Origin: Paenibacillus sp. MMS18-CY102
GTDB taxonomy: Bacteria > Bacillota > Bacilli > Paenibacillales > Paenibacillaceae
DNA: 64,000 nucleotides
Assembly: GCF_009789195.1 (NCBI RefSeq)
Contig: NZ_WSTC01000015.1
Span: 62,001 to 126,000 of the forward strand
Reading direction: 5' to 3'
The notes below the pieces were generated by a model. The model was not told where the DNA came from, searched no databases, and worked only from the letters and a program-made list of their open reading frames with translations. Shown here one piece after another: positions 7,955-16,322 of this stretch (the first letter of the stretch is position 1; every line of letters begins with the position of its first letter). The translations under genes were made by a program, and so were the position numbers.

Positions 7955-8143
7955 ATGGCTAATTCAACTGGAGACCAAACGGGAGGCAATCAAACAGGAG
8001 GCAGCGGCGGCCACCAAACAGGTGGATCTGAAGGGCATCAAACTGGCGGTTCGGGCGGTCAATCCGGAGGTTCTCCAGGACAATCCGGCGGTCAAACTGG
8101 CGGCTCGCCGGGACGTACAGGCGGCAGTTCCGGCGAAGTATAG
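7955..8143 (+). CDS. Gly/Gln/Ser/Thr repeat protein, possible coat protein
   Basis: This 62-residue protein is almost entirely repeats of the type HQTGGSGG/QSGGSPG, with no hydrophobic core and no signal peptide. The ribosome site is excellent (AAAGGAGG seven bases before ATG), so the gene is probably real despite low complexity. It lies between the CotB-like and CotH genes, the position where B. subtilis has a small repetitive CotH-dependent coat protein (CotG) near cotB and cotH. Unlike CotG it has no Lys, so similarity is of context and repetitiveness only. It has its own strong terminator. Confidence 0.75.
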   Translation: MANSTGDQTGGNQTGGSGGHQTGGSEGHQTGGSGGQSGGSPGQSGGQTGGSPGRTGGSSGEV

Positions 8144-8196
8144 TTGCTTGCACCCAGTGACGCGACAAGCACGAACTGCATAGTGTAAGTAAGCAC

Positions 8197-8230
8197 AAAA
8201 GCCTATCGATATCGATAGGCTTTATCTTTT
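8197..8230 (+). terminator. Terminator between the Gly-rich gene and cotH
   Basis: A perfect 26-base palindrome, AAAGCCTATCGAT followed by its complement at 8198-8223, leads into TATCTTTT. The cotH ribosome site begins only a few bases later, so cotH may be reached by read-through or by a promoter overlapping this region. Confidence 0.85.
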
Positions 8231-8246
8231 GTCCGGAGGTGCCGTT

Positions 8247-9332
8247 ATGTCGTCGTCACAGGGCGTCGTGCAACGTTCCATCACAATTGAACAGTCCGAG
8301 TGGGAAAAGTTGCAGGAGTATCCCCGAAGCAAGCAGTTCGTTCAAGTAAAGCTGGAGCTCGACGGAAAAAGCTACAATGCGCAGCTGCGCCATCGAGGCG
8401 GGCATACATTGAGTTATTCCAAAAAATCGTATGAGGTTCGTTATGGCAGCAGCAGCGGCACGACGCAAATTTTGCACTGGAACGCCGAATATGATGACCC
8501 TTCATTAATGCGCAACGCGCTTTCCTTCCATTTTTTCAACCAAATTGGCGTGTACTCACCGAAGACAAAGCATATGGAGCTGACATGGAATGGAGAGCCG
8601 CAAGGGGTTTATTTGGAAATCGAATCGGTTGATCGCAATTTCTTCAAAGCGCGCGGTCTTGGCTGGAGATCCCTTATCTATGCCATTAACGATGACGCGA
8701 ATTTCAGCCTCATTGACCCCGATACGAATGAAACCAAATCCTCGTTATTTAACGGCTACGAGCAGCAGCTCGGCGATGACAGCACGCAGACCCGGCTCGT
8801 CACCTTTATTCGCAGGGTTAATCGTTACGAAAGCAGCAATTTAGCGAAGTTGCTAAGCAACCGGCTTGATACGAATTTTTACTTAAAATGGCTCGCAGGT
8901 GCGGTACTGACAGGCAATTATGATGGGTTCGAGCAAAATTATGCTTTATACGAAACGCCTACTTACGGCCGATATCGGATCCTGCCATGGGATTATGAAG
9001 GCACATGGGGTCGCAACTGCTATGGCCGAGTCTGCGACAGCGATCTGGTCGACATCCGGGGTTATAATGTAGTGACTGAGAAACTGCTCAGCTTCAGCAA
9101 ATACCGTTCACGTTACAAAACGCTGCTGCTCAAGCTGATGGATACAGCTTTCACGCTTGACGCTTTAACGCCTGCCATCGAATCGATGCATGAATCGATC
9201 GCCGAAGCGATCCGTGGGGATTATACCCGAAAACATCCATACCAAGTCTTCGCAGCTGAGCCATCGCTTATGCTCAGATATATCGTTGAACGGCAGGAAA
9301 TTATTCGCAATGAGCTCGAAGACTGGGAATAA
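8247..9332 (+). CDS. cotH: CotH-family spore coat protein kinase
   Basis: The 361-residue protein belongs to the CotH atypical kinases, which phosphorylate Ser residues of coat proteins (CotB and CotG in B. subtilis). Visible landmarks: RHRGGHTLSYSKKSYEV (about residues 48-64, nucleotide-binding region with conserved Lys), GNYDG with D226, and PWDYEGTWG with D249. The 23-residue spacing of these aspartates equals that of the catalytic D228/D251 pair reported for B. subtilis CotH. Start: GGAGG lies seven bases from ATG 8247; the in-frame TTG at 8229 precedes the ribosome site. The likely substrates are the CotB-like tail and possibly the Gly-rich protein nearby. Confidence 0.92.
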   Translation: MSSSQGVVQRSITIEQSEWEKLQEYPRSKQFVQVKLELDGKSYNAQLRHRGGHTLSYSKKSYEVRYGSSSGTTQILHWNAEYDDPSLMRNALSFHFFNQIGVYSPKTKHMELTWNGEPQGVYLEIESVDRNFFKARGLGWRSLIYAINDDANFSLIDPDTNETKSSLFNGYEQQLGDDSTQTRLVTFIRRVNRYESSNLAKLLSNRLDTNFYLKWLAGAVLTGNYDGFEQNYALYETPTYGRYRILPWDYEGTWGRNCYGRVCDSDLVDIRGYNVVTEKLLSFSKYRSRYKTLLLKLMDTAFTLDALTPAIESMHESIAEAIRGDYTRKHPYQVFAAEPSLMLRYIVERQEIIRNELEDWE

Positions 9333-9368
9333 TCGCAGCGGGCTCATGCTTATCGAACACATGCAAAA

Positions 9369-9409
9369 AAGAAGGTGATGCAGGGCCTCCCCCTCTGCAT
9401 CACCTTCTT
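9369..9409 (-). terminator. Terminator between cotH and cysK (convergent)
   Basis: A 15-base perfect stem, AAGAAGGTGATGCAG at 9369-9383 with its complement at 9395-9409. On the minus strand it runs into TTTTGCAT, so it mainly serves cysK, but it could stop transcription from both sides. Confidence 0.9.
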
Positions 9410-9446
9410 GCCTTGCCTTTATGCCCTACACATCATGAAACATGCC

Positions 9447-10370
9447 TTACACATCGAATAAGTTCATGCTTAAATACCGTTCCCCCGTATCAGGTGCAAT
9501 ACATAATACACGTTTGCCAGCACCAAGCCGCTTCGCAACTTGTATCGCCGCCCATACAGAAGCGCCTGAGGACGGGCCAACTAGCAAGCCTTCCAGCCTT
9601 GCGAGCGACCGCATCGTTTCAATAGCATGCTCATCCGACACTTGAATGATTTCATTATAGATGGCTGTATTCAATATCGAAGGAATAAAGCCCGGGCTTG
9701 TTCCAACAAGCTTGTGCGGTCCAGGGCTCCCACCCGATAACACCGGTGATCCTTGCGGTTCAACCACTGCAATATGCAGATGGGGCAAATGCTCCCGAAG
9801 GGCTTCCCCCGTACCCGTTATCGTCCCTCCGGTTCCTGCTGTTGCCACGAATGCGTCCAAATGGCCTTCCGTTTGCCTTAAAATTTCTAAAGCTGTTGTC
9901 GTGCGATGGACATCCGGATTGGCAGCATTCTCGAATTGATTCGGAATGAAGCTGCCAGGCCGCTCCGACTGCAGCTCCATCGCCTTGCGCAGTGCGCCTG
10001 GCATCCGCTCAGCAGCGGGCGTCAGCACAACCTCTGCACCATAAGCTTGAAGCAGCTTAATGCGTTCCACTGACATGTTATCCGGCATAACAAGAATCAA
10101 GCGGTAGCCCTTGGCTGCCGCATTCATCGCGAGCCCGATGCCCGTATTGCCACTCGTTGGCTCAATGATCGTACTGCCAGGCTGGATTAATCCCCTTCGC
10201 TCTGCATCTGCAATAAGGGAAGCAGCCGCACGATCCTTCACGCTGCCGCTCGGATTAAATTTTTCCAGCTTTACGACGACTTCCGCATCCTGCTCAGACG
10301 TTAACCGATTAATGCGGACGGCCGGCGTTTCGCCGATTAGCTCCGTTATCGATTGTACGGTTTTCGGCAT
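9447..10370 (-). CDS. cysK: Cysteine synthase (O-acetylserine sulfhydrylase)
   Basis: The 307-residue PLP enzyme makes cysteine from O-acetylserine and sulfide. NPSGSVKDRAA holds the PLP lysine (K45), PTSGNTG (about residues 71-77) binds the substrate carboxylate, and GTGGTITG binds the PLP phosphate. The pattern is that of CysK/CysM-type enzymes; absence of a C-terminal CBS region argues against cystathionine beta-synthase. The ATG at 10370 follows GGAGAGG at good spacing. The start lies inside the 3' end of the upstream MFS gene (62-base overlap), so translation of the two is linked. The protein ends MNLFDV, slightly unusual for CysK; related roles such as cyanide- or methionine-linked paralogues cannot be excluded. 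Confidence 0.9.
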   Translation of the reverse strand: MPKTVQSITELIGETPAVRINRLTSEQDAEVVVKLEKFNPSGSVKDRAAASLIADAERRGLIQPGSTIIEPTSGNTGIGLAMNAAAKGYRLILVMPDNMSVERIKLLQAYGAEVVLTPAAERMPGALRKAMELQSERPGSFIPNQFENAANPDVHRTTTALEILRQTEGHLDAFVATAGTGGTITGTGEALREHLPHLHIAVVEPQGSPVLSGGSPGPHKLVGTSPGFIPSILNTAIYNEIIQVSDEHAIETMRSLARLEGLLVGPSSGASVWAAIQVAKRLGAGKRVLCIAPDTGERYLSMNLFDV

Positions 10371-11628
10371 CTTGTCGATCCTCTCCTTTCTCAGGCTGTA
10401 GATTCAATAAATTTCTTGTCGCAAACCAGCCAATAATCGGCATGCTGCCTACGGCAAACAGCAGCCACGTAATCGCTGCTGGCGAATGATTGCGCGACAG
10501 AACAACGAGATAGGCGATCATGCCAATGGTACGCCCGAGCGTCAATGCCATTTCGCGAAGCACGATAAACTCTTCCCGTTCCCGAACAGACTGCTCGTTT
10601 CGGCCAATGAGATCAAAAACAGTTGATGTTACCGGTATAATATACAACGGCATGAACAGCGATGTCCCAATGCCAAACATGAGCAATGTCTTAAAGCTAA
10701 TGCCGAAAAACAGCGGAATAATCGCGGCTGTCAGCAACAGCACTCCGGCAAGCATCCCGTATTTGCGGCGATGCGGCCGAAGCCATTTGCCCACCAGCCA
10801 GAAGCTAATAAGCGCTACAAACGAAGTAATTAGCGCATAGTTGCCGAGCTTCTGCTCGTTGCGAGTCGCGATGAAAACCGTTAGCCCCACCAAAAACATA
10901 AACACGCCGTCCCTTAATCCTTGCATCGTAATCGCAAGCGTGAACTTGCGCCAAGGATTGCCTCGCTGGCGAAGCTGCTTAATCCCATGCAGCCATTCAT
11001 AAGTGCCAGATGATTGGCGATGCTTGAGCCAGAACGTACAGACGACGGCAATTCCCAATATGATCAGCGACGAAGTAAATATGACTTGATATCCCCGTTC
11101 TTGCTTCAGCGAGGTGATGATATACCCAGACACCCACGGTGCAATAATGCCTGCTGCCGCTCCTAATAACCCGGCAACGCCATTATAGCGGTCCCGATTG
11201 CCCGGATCGGTTACTTCAAAATAAACGATATTATAAGAAAGCCAAAATAGCCCCAGCGCAATGCCATCTAGAATGCCAATCGGAATAACCCATTTGTAGG
11301 CGGAAGGCCCAAGCATAAGCACTGTAAAATAAAAGCAGCCCGACAGCACAACGCCGAGCCGCAGAGCATTCATCTTATTGTATTCCTTCACCCACTTGCC
11401 AGCTAACCAGAAAATCAACCCGCTTACAATATATTGGCTTAAACAAAACCAACCGATATTCGCGAATGATTCCTTCGCTTTCCATAGATACGCTGGAATG
11501 AAGGTGCCCGACAGCGCGCTTGCAACGGCATAAAGCCCATGTACAACAATTAGCGTCTTCGATTGGCTATCCAGTTTCGTGCTGGTGCCGGGCTTGCCCT
11601 TACGCAAGGCTGAGGCTTGTGTCCCCAT
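10309..11628 (-). CDS. MFS transporter
   Basis: The ~439-residue protein has about twelve predicted membrane helices and the MFS arrangement (central cytoplasmic loop with WLHGIKQLRQRGNPWRK). Substrate cannot be inferred. The C-terminal ~25 residues are hydrophilic (EKGEDRQDAENR) and are encoded in the region overlapping cysK, so this tail may be a later extension. Start choice: GGAGG is eight bases from the ATG at 11628; an ATG six bases upstream (11634) is too close to the site and that at 11655 precedes it. Linkage to cysK suggests, but does not show, a role with sulfur compounds. Confidence 0.85.
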   Translation of the reverse strand: MGTQASALRKGKPGTSTKLDSQSKTLIVVHGLYAVASALSGTFIPAYLWKAKESFANIGWFCLSQYIVSGLIFWLAGKWVKEYNKMNALRLGVVLSGCFYFTVLMLGPSAYKWVIPIGILDGIALGLFWLSYNIVYFEVTDPGNRDRYNGVAGLLGAAAGIIAPWVSGYIITSLKQERGYQVIFTSSLIILGIAVVCTFWLKHRQSSGTYEWLHGIKQLRQRGNPWRKFTLAITMQGLRDGVFMFLVGLTVFIATRNEQKLGNYALITSFVALISFWLVGKWLRPHRRKYGMLAGVLLLTAAIIPLFFGISFKTLLMFGIGTSLFMPLYIIPVTSTVFDLIGRNEQSVREREEFIVLREMALTLGRTIGMIAYLVVLSRNHSPAAITWLLFAVGSMPIIGWFATRNLLNLQPEKGEDRQDAENRTIDNGANRRNAGRPH

Positions 11629-11699
11629 CCGCATTTCCTCCCCGAATCGTGACATGTCTAGCTAAGTTGTCCCAAATCGGGGGAAGGCATGCTTGCCTG

Positions 11700-12275
11700 T
11701 TATTGCTTATCCGCTTCTTCCTTAAGCAGGTCCGTTAACCGCTTACGCGTTTCCAGCGTCAGCTTCGTTGATGTTTCGAAGCAAGCAGGGCATACGAACA
11801 TGACCGTTTCAAATGGCGGTTCGAGCAGCGGTTTGCCAATTGCAAGTGGCACTGCTGGGTTAAAGTAGTCACGGCTAACGTTATGTACGCCTAATTCGAT
11901 CATGTAGTTACGGCAAGAAGGGCATTCCGGCATTTCGAGCTGATCGTCAAGCACGCGTTGAACCGACTCTTCGATTGCAAAATTCACGCGGCCTGCATGG
12001 CGATAACCATCGCCTGACAAAGCCTGTTTTTTGTTATCTTCCGAAGCCCAGTCATCCTCTTCTTCAGCTTGCTGCTGATGCTGGCCTGCTACTTCGTCAT
12101 CGTATGCTTGCTCCGAATCCTCTTGATCAATGCCAACTTGCAGCGTGCGGTAACCAGACAGCTCATTGCTGCAGTGCGGGCAATGTTCTTCTGGACCGAT
12201 TTCCTCATCCCATACAATTTCGGAATGGCACCATGGGCAAACATTGTTATTTTCGATTTGATCATTTTTAGCCAT
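11700..12275 (-). CDS. Zinc-ribbon protein of unknown function
   Basis: The 191-residue protein begins with a zinc ribbon (CPWC at about 13-16 and CPHC at about 32-35), has an acidic Gln/Glu/Asp-rich linker, and continues with a second set of paired cysteines (CPSC near 119 and CPAC near 163). Four CxxC pairs imply one or two structural zinc sites. I do not recognise a named family. No enzymatic motif is visible. The ATG at 12275 follows GAGGTGA. The next gene on the transcript's upstream side encodes a 26-residue membrane peptide. Confidence 0.75.
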   Translation of the reverse strand: MAKNDQIENNNVCPWCHSEIVWDEEIGPEEHCPHCSNELSGYRTLQVGIDQEDSEQAYDDEVAGQHQQQAEEEDDWASEDNKKQALSGDGYRHAGRVNFAIEESVQRVLDDQLEMPECPSCRNYMIELGVHNVSRDYFNPAVPLAIGKPLLEPPFETVMFVCPACFETSTKLTLETRKRLTDLLKEEADKQ

Positions 12276-12300
12276 ATTGGCTCACCTCTAATTTCTTAAA

Positions 12301-12381
12301 CTAAATATTTTTCATATAAAAAATCCCGAATGCTACAAATAAAACCGCAAGTGCAAACAACGTACCCCATAAATATTTCAT
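12301..12381 (-). CDS. 26-residue single-pass membrane peptide
   Basis: A short frame encodes MKYLWGTLFALAVLFVAFGI followed by FYMKNI. It has one predicted membrane helix, a Lys near each end, and an AAGGTGA ribosome site. The frame fills most of the gap between the Zn-ribbon and DUF350 genes. It may be a small membrane subunit or regulator for the adjacent DUF350 membrane protein. There is no family I can name; the evidence is the well-formed start and the clean helix. Confidence 0.6.
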   Translation of the reverse strand: MKYLWGTLFALAVLFVAFGIFYMKNI

Positions 12382-12403
12382 CCGTCACATCACCTTGGCC
12401 ATG

Positions 12404-12823
12404 TTAGATAATGGTCGCGCCAATTACATAAGATAACGACACTGATATGAGCATTGCAATTAAGCCGACTGCCCGGTTATCCCGCTCGATTTCCTCATCG
12501 ATTCGGAAAACAGGGGTCAGAAACTCGAATAAGAAGTAGGCCGCGAGCAGAATTCCATAACCGAATCCTGCCCAACCCATGCTTTTATAAATCGATTCAT
12601 TTGCTTCGACCGCAAAACGAAAGATGTTACAAATGCCGAATATTTTGCCGCCTGTAGCCATAGCCACTGCTAGATTGCCTCTTTTAATTTCTTCCCAGCA
12701 ATTGTAGCGCGTAACCAGCTCAAAAATATATAAAAACAAAATAAGCGCCATCACAGCGACTGATACAAAAGCTAACGAAGCGACAAACGGAATGTCGAGA
12801 AGCCGATCGATTTCGCGTTCCAT
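12404..12823 (-). CDS. DUF350 membrane protein
   Basis: The 139-residue integral membrane protein has four predicted helices. The segment EEIKRGNLAVAMATGGKIFGICNIF is the typical DUF350 signature (first 20 residues EEIKRGNLAVAMATGGKIFG). Family function is unknown, although it is widespread, often duplicated in one polypeptide, and linked with envelope or ATP-grasp/spermidine-synthase genes in some bacteria. The ATG at 12823 lies six bases after GGGAGG. It starts 13 bases downstream of mutS2 and may be cotranscribed with it. Confidence 0.85.
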   Translation of the reverse strand: MEREIDRLLDIPFVASLAFVSVAVMALILFLYIFELVTRYNCWEEIKRGNLAVAMATGGKIFGICNIFRFAVEANESIYKSMGWAGFGYGILLAAYFLFEFLTPVFRIDEEIERDNRAVGLIAMLISVSLSYVIGATII

Positions 12824-12836
12824 CCGTTTCCTCCCG

Positions 12837-15203
12837 TCAATGAAGCTCGGCCACCGTCACCCCAGTGCCGCCTTCACCGTATTGGCCAATCCGGTAGCTC
12901 TTGACATGCTTATGGCGGCGCAAGAAATCTTGAATGCCGGTACGAAGGACGCCCGTTCCTTTGCCGTGAATGAGATGTACGCTGCCAAAACCTGCAAGGA
13001 ACGCCTCATCAAGAAAACGGTCTGCTTCTATTAATGCTTCATCAAGTGAAGCGCCGCGCAAATCAAGTTCCATTGCCACGCTTTCGTCACGCGTACGCTT
13101 CAAGCTTGCCGCTTGCTTCGGCTGCTGCTGCTTCGCCACAGCTTCCGTCGACTTCAGCAACTCCAGATCATCTAGCGAAACCTTCATCTTCATGATGCCG
13201 AGCTGGACAAGAGCTTCCGAACCCGACAGCTCAATAACGCTGCCTTTTTGATTCAAGCTATACACGCGAACATCATCCCCAGGGCCAATCTTAGCCGACT
13301 TGCCGCTGCGATTAGCTGCCGGTTTCGGTTTGTGCAGCTCAGGCGAAGCCTCATCCAGCTTACGGCGAGCCTCGATCAGCTTATGCTCCTTGACCGAAGC
13401 CCCCTCTTCCAGCGCCAGCTTCCGCAGGTCCGAAATAATCTGCTCCGCTTCAAGCTTCGCTTTTCTTACCGCTTCGCGTGCTTCCTCTTGCGCTCTTAGC
13501 AGCAGCTTATCACGTTGCTCCTCGAATCGCTGCTGCTCAGCCGCATGCTTCTCGCGAAGCTGCTCCAGTTCTTTGCGCAGCGACTCCGCGCTCTGCCGTT
13601 CGGATTCAGCGCTGAGCCGGTCTTCCTCCAGCGATGCAATCATATTCTCTACGCGCATGTCGTCTTCGCTGACTTCACCGCGCGCGTGATCGATAATTTG
13701 TTGGCTAAGCCCAAGCCGCTCGGCGATCGCGAAAGCGTTGCTTCGTCCCGGTACGCCTACGAGCAGCCGGTACGTTGGGCTCAACGTCGCAACATCAAAC
13801 TCCATGCTTGCGTTGATAACGCCATTGCGATTGTAGGCATATGCCTTCAGCTCACTATAGTGCGTCGTCGCCACAATACGTGAGCCCTTGCGATGAATAT
13901 GCTCCAAAATAGCGATTGCAAGCGCGGAGCCCTCTGCTGGATCCGTGCCGGCACCCAGCTCATCGAGCAGCACAAGGCTTTTTGGCGTCATCGCATTCAA
14001 AATTCGGATGATATTCGTCAGATGGCTAGAGAACGTACTTAGATTTTGCTCAATGCTTTGTTCGTCGCCGATATCCGCATAAATCGCATCGAATACACAC
14101 ATCTGGCTGCCATCCTCCGCTGGAATGAACAGGCCAGACATCGACATCAGGCTAAGCAAGCCGATCGTCTTGAGCGATACCGTTTTGCCGCCTGTATTCG
14201 GCCCGGTTACGATTATCGTAGAGAATGAGTTGCCAAGTTCAACATCGATTGGCACGACAGCATCTGCCGCCAATAATGGATGCCGTCCGCGCTTTAGCTT
14301 CAGGAAGCCGCGGTCGTTCATGAATGGCAACGTAGCCTTCATCTCATGGCCAAGCCGTGCCTTGGCAAATGCAAAGTCTAGCGCGCCTAAGCCTTCCCCG
14401 TCCGCTAACAAATCGTCGCTGACTTCAGCAGCAGCCGCCGTCAGCTTCTGCAACACCTTCTCGATCTCACGCTCCTCCGATGCTTTCAGCTCGCGAAGCT
14501 TGTTGTTCATCGATACGATAACCTCAGGCTCGATGAACATCGTTGCGCCCGAGCTCGACTGGTCATGCACGATACCGCCAAAATTAGAGCGGTATTCCGA
14601 CTTGACCGGAATGACGTAACGGTCATTTCGAAGCGTGATGATGGCATCCTGGAGCATTTTTTGAACGGAGCTTGACCGAATCATTTGCTCCAGCTTCTCA
14701 CGGATGCGCGATTCCCCATTGCGAAGCTCGCGGCGAACAGAAGCAAGCTCTGGGCTTGCCTGGTCCATCACCTCCGCATTATCGTCAATGCATGCGAAGA
14801 TGGCGTCCTCCGTCGGCTTATGCTCCGTCAGCAAGTCCGCAATATCATGCAAGAGCGGGATCGGATCATCGCTGTGCAGCTGCAGCACATGCTTTTTCAC
14901 ACGGCGCCCGCTTCGAATTGTTTCTGCAATTTCCAGCAGCTCCGCAGGATTAAGCGTGCCACCGATACGTGCCCGCTTCAGCGAAGCCGTCAAATCAGCG
15001 ATGCCGCGAAACGGCGGCGTGCCTTTCAGCCGGTACGCTTTGGTCGCTTCATCTGTCGCTTGCAGCGAATGCTTCACGAACGACAGGTCCGAGCTTGGCT
15101 TTAGCTGCTCAGCCACTGCTTTTCCCAGCGAGGTTAATGCATGGCCCGCCAGCTTTTGTATCATTTTATAATAATCCATCGTATTTAAAATTTTGTGATC
15201 CAA
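12837..15203 (-). CDS. mutS2: Endonuclease MutS2
   Basis: The 788-residue protein has the MutS2 plan: N-terminal clamp/lever regions, an ABC-type ATPase with Walker A GPNTGGKT (334-341) and Walker B LVLLDELGAGTDP (about 412-424), a long coiled coil (about 510-630), and a C-terminal Smr nuclease domain (LDLRGASLDEA near 713 and HGKGTGVLR near 750). It lacks the mismatch-recognition domain of MutS. Family members limit recombination or act in rescue of collided ribosomes, where the Smr domain matters. The TTG start at 15203 gives MDHKILNTMDYYK, which aligns with the usual MutS2 N terminus. Confidence 0.95.
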   Translation of the reverse strand: MDHKILNTMDYYKMIQKLAGHALTSLGKAVAEQLKPSSDLSFVKHSLQATDEATKAYRLKGTPPFRGIADLTASLKRARIGGTLNPAELLEIAETIRSGRRVKKHVLQLHSDDPIPLLHDIADLLTEHKPTEDAIFACIDDNAEVMDQASPELASVRRELRNGESRIREKLEQMIRSSSVQKMLQDAIITLRNDRYVIPVKSEYRSNFGGIVHDQSSSGATMFIEPEVIVSMNNKLRELKASEEREIEKVLQKLTAAAAEVSDDLLADGEGLGALDFAFAKARLGHEMKATLPFMNDRGFLKLKRGRHPLLAADAVVPIDVELGNSFSTIIVTGPNTGGKTVSLKTIGLLSLMSMSGLFIPAEDGSQMCVFDAIYADIGDEQSIEQNLSTFSSHLTNIIRILNAMTPKSLVLLDELGAGTDPAEGSALAIAILEHIHRKGSRIVATTHYSELKAYAYNRNGVINASMEFDVATLSPTYRLLVGVPGRSNAFAIAERLGLSQQIIDHARGEVSEDDMRVENMIASLEEDRLSAESERQSAESLRKELEQLREKHAAEQQRFEEQRDKLLLRAQEEAREAVRKAKLEAEQIISDLRKLALEEGASVKEHKLIEARRKLDEASPELHKPKPAANRSGKSAKIGPGDDVRVYSLNQKGSVIELSGSEALVQLGIMKMKVSLDDLELLKSTEAVAKQQQPKQAASLKRTRDESVAMELDLRGASLDEALIEADRFLDEAFLAGFGSVHLIHGKGTGVLRTGIQDFLRRHKHVKSYRIGQYGEGGTGVTVAELH

Positions 15204-15373
15204 GGCTTCGAACAGCTCCTCTCATCGTCCATTATAGCCGATGCGGGAACTGGATGCCATGACGTAACCTTCCATACATGCGAATTCCCTGTTCGGGTAC
15301 GCTATGGGTGAACAGCCTCATAGCCGGCAATCAGCCGGTTTATGAGATCTAATAATCGAGGAGGGCATTTCTG

Positions 15374-15748
15374 ATGAACTTTTTAGGCCATGTCGTACGG
15401 TTCATTGTTGCGGCGCTCGTGCTTATGGTAGTCGGTTTTATTGTTCCTCAATTTAGTGTTGGCGGATTCTGGAGCGCGCTATTCCTGGCCTTAGTCATCG
15501 CTGCATTGGGCTGGATTGTCGAAGGCATCTTCGGCAAAAAAGTAACGCCTTTTGGCCGCGGCATCGTCGGGTTTATCGCCAGTGCTGTCGTCATTTGGGT
15601 GGCGCAATTTATCGTTGGCGGCGTAACGGTTACATGGCTCGGCGCCATTCTTGCAGCGCTTGCGATCGGGATCATTGATTTGTTCATCCCAGTTAGCACG
15701 CCGTTCGAAGCTGGCCGTGATCGCCATCGCGACTACGACCGCCGCTAA
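15374..15748 (+). CDS. Holin-like (YvlD-type) four-helix membrane protein
   Basis: The 124-residue protein has four hydrophobic helices and the GG/VTWLGAILAALAIGIIDLF pattern of the Pfam family called phage holin 4_2, which includes B. subtilis YvlD. Despite the name, no phage genes are present and such chromosomal members are thought to act in envelope stress. The C-terminal tail is Arg/Asp/His rich. GGAGG is nine bases before ATG. The leader contains a hairpin (CTCATA at 15317-15322 with TATGAG at 15341-15346, extended by CCGG pairing). Confidence 0.82.
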   Translation: MNFLGHVVRFIVAALVLMVVGFIVPQFSVGGFWSALFLALVIAALGWIVEGIFGKKVTPFGRGIVGFIASAVVIWVAQFIVGGVTVTWLGAILAALAIGIIDLFIPVSTPFEAGRDRHRDYDRR

Positions 15749-15765
15749 CCGGCTATTTGTCAGTC

Positions 15766-15804
15766 AACAATCCCCCTTGCGCTTTGAGCAGCAAGGGGAT
15801 TGTT
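15766..15804 (+). terminator. Hairpin after the holin-like gene
   Basis: AACAATCCCC-CTTGC pairs with GCAAGGGGATTGTT around a ten-base loop. The T tract after it is weak, so termination may be partial. Confidence 0.6.
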
Positions 15805-15929
15805 ATGACAGCGGCAGGGAAACTTCACCATATTGTAACTGCCGTCTGCTGCCGCTTTCGTATACAATAGAATGGAGACATGCTGTCATTCATGGTATGC
15901 TATGGCACAGAAAGGGGAGTTTATTCCAA

Positions 15930-16310
15930 ATGAGATTAAGAAACAAATTAGTCGGATCCGCAATTGTTGCAATGCTTGTCCTGATTGTCAGCGCATGCGG
16001 AGCCAGCTCAACAACGCTGAATTCGAACATTTCCGAACCTTCTTCGGCGACGAAAGAGGTTGTCATTGAAGCAAAGAGCTGGGAGTTCGACAAAACCGAG
16101 TATCGCGTCAAAAAAGGCGAAGCGATCAAGCTGTCCGTCAAGTCATCGTCTGGCTTCCACGGCATTAAAATCGAAGACACAAGCTACTCCATCCAAACGA
16201 ATGAATCCAAAGTATTATCTTTCGATAAGGCAGGCGAATATAATATTTACTGCAACATCGCTTGCGGATCCGGCCACTCGAAAATGAAAGCAAAAATTAT
16301 TGTCGAGTAG
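15930..16310 (+). CDS. Free-standing CuA-type cupredoxin lipoprotein
   Basis: The 126-residue protein has a lipoprotein signal (VSAC, lipidated C23) followed by one cupredoxin domain. The ligands of a binuclear CuA centre are all visible: H77 in GFHGIK, and C108, C112, H116 and M119 in CNIACGSGHSKM, which matches the C-x3-C-x3-H-x2-M motif of cytochrome oxidase subunit II. The two membrane helices of subunit II are absent. It may store or transfer copper, or carry electrons, outside the membrane. The ATG at 15930 lies ten bases after AAAGGGGAG. No oxidase genes are nearby. Confidence 0.85.
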   Translation: MRLRNKLVGSAIVAMLVLIVSACGASSTTLNSNISEPSSATKEVVIEAKSWEFDKTEYRVKKGEAIKLSVKSSSGFHGIKIEDTSYSIQTNESKVLSFDKAGEYNIYCNIACGSGHSKMKAKIIVE

Positions 16311-16322
16311 CGGGAAATGAAA

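Noticed and set aside
15374-15748. Holin-like gene considered as a prophage marker
   Set aside because: No other phage genes or att-like repeats are near, and this family is widely chromosomal.
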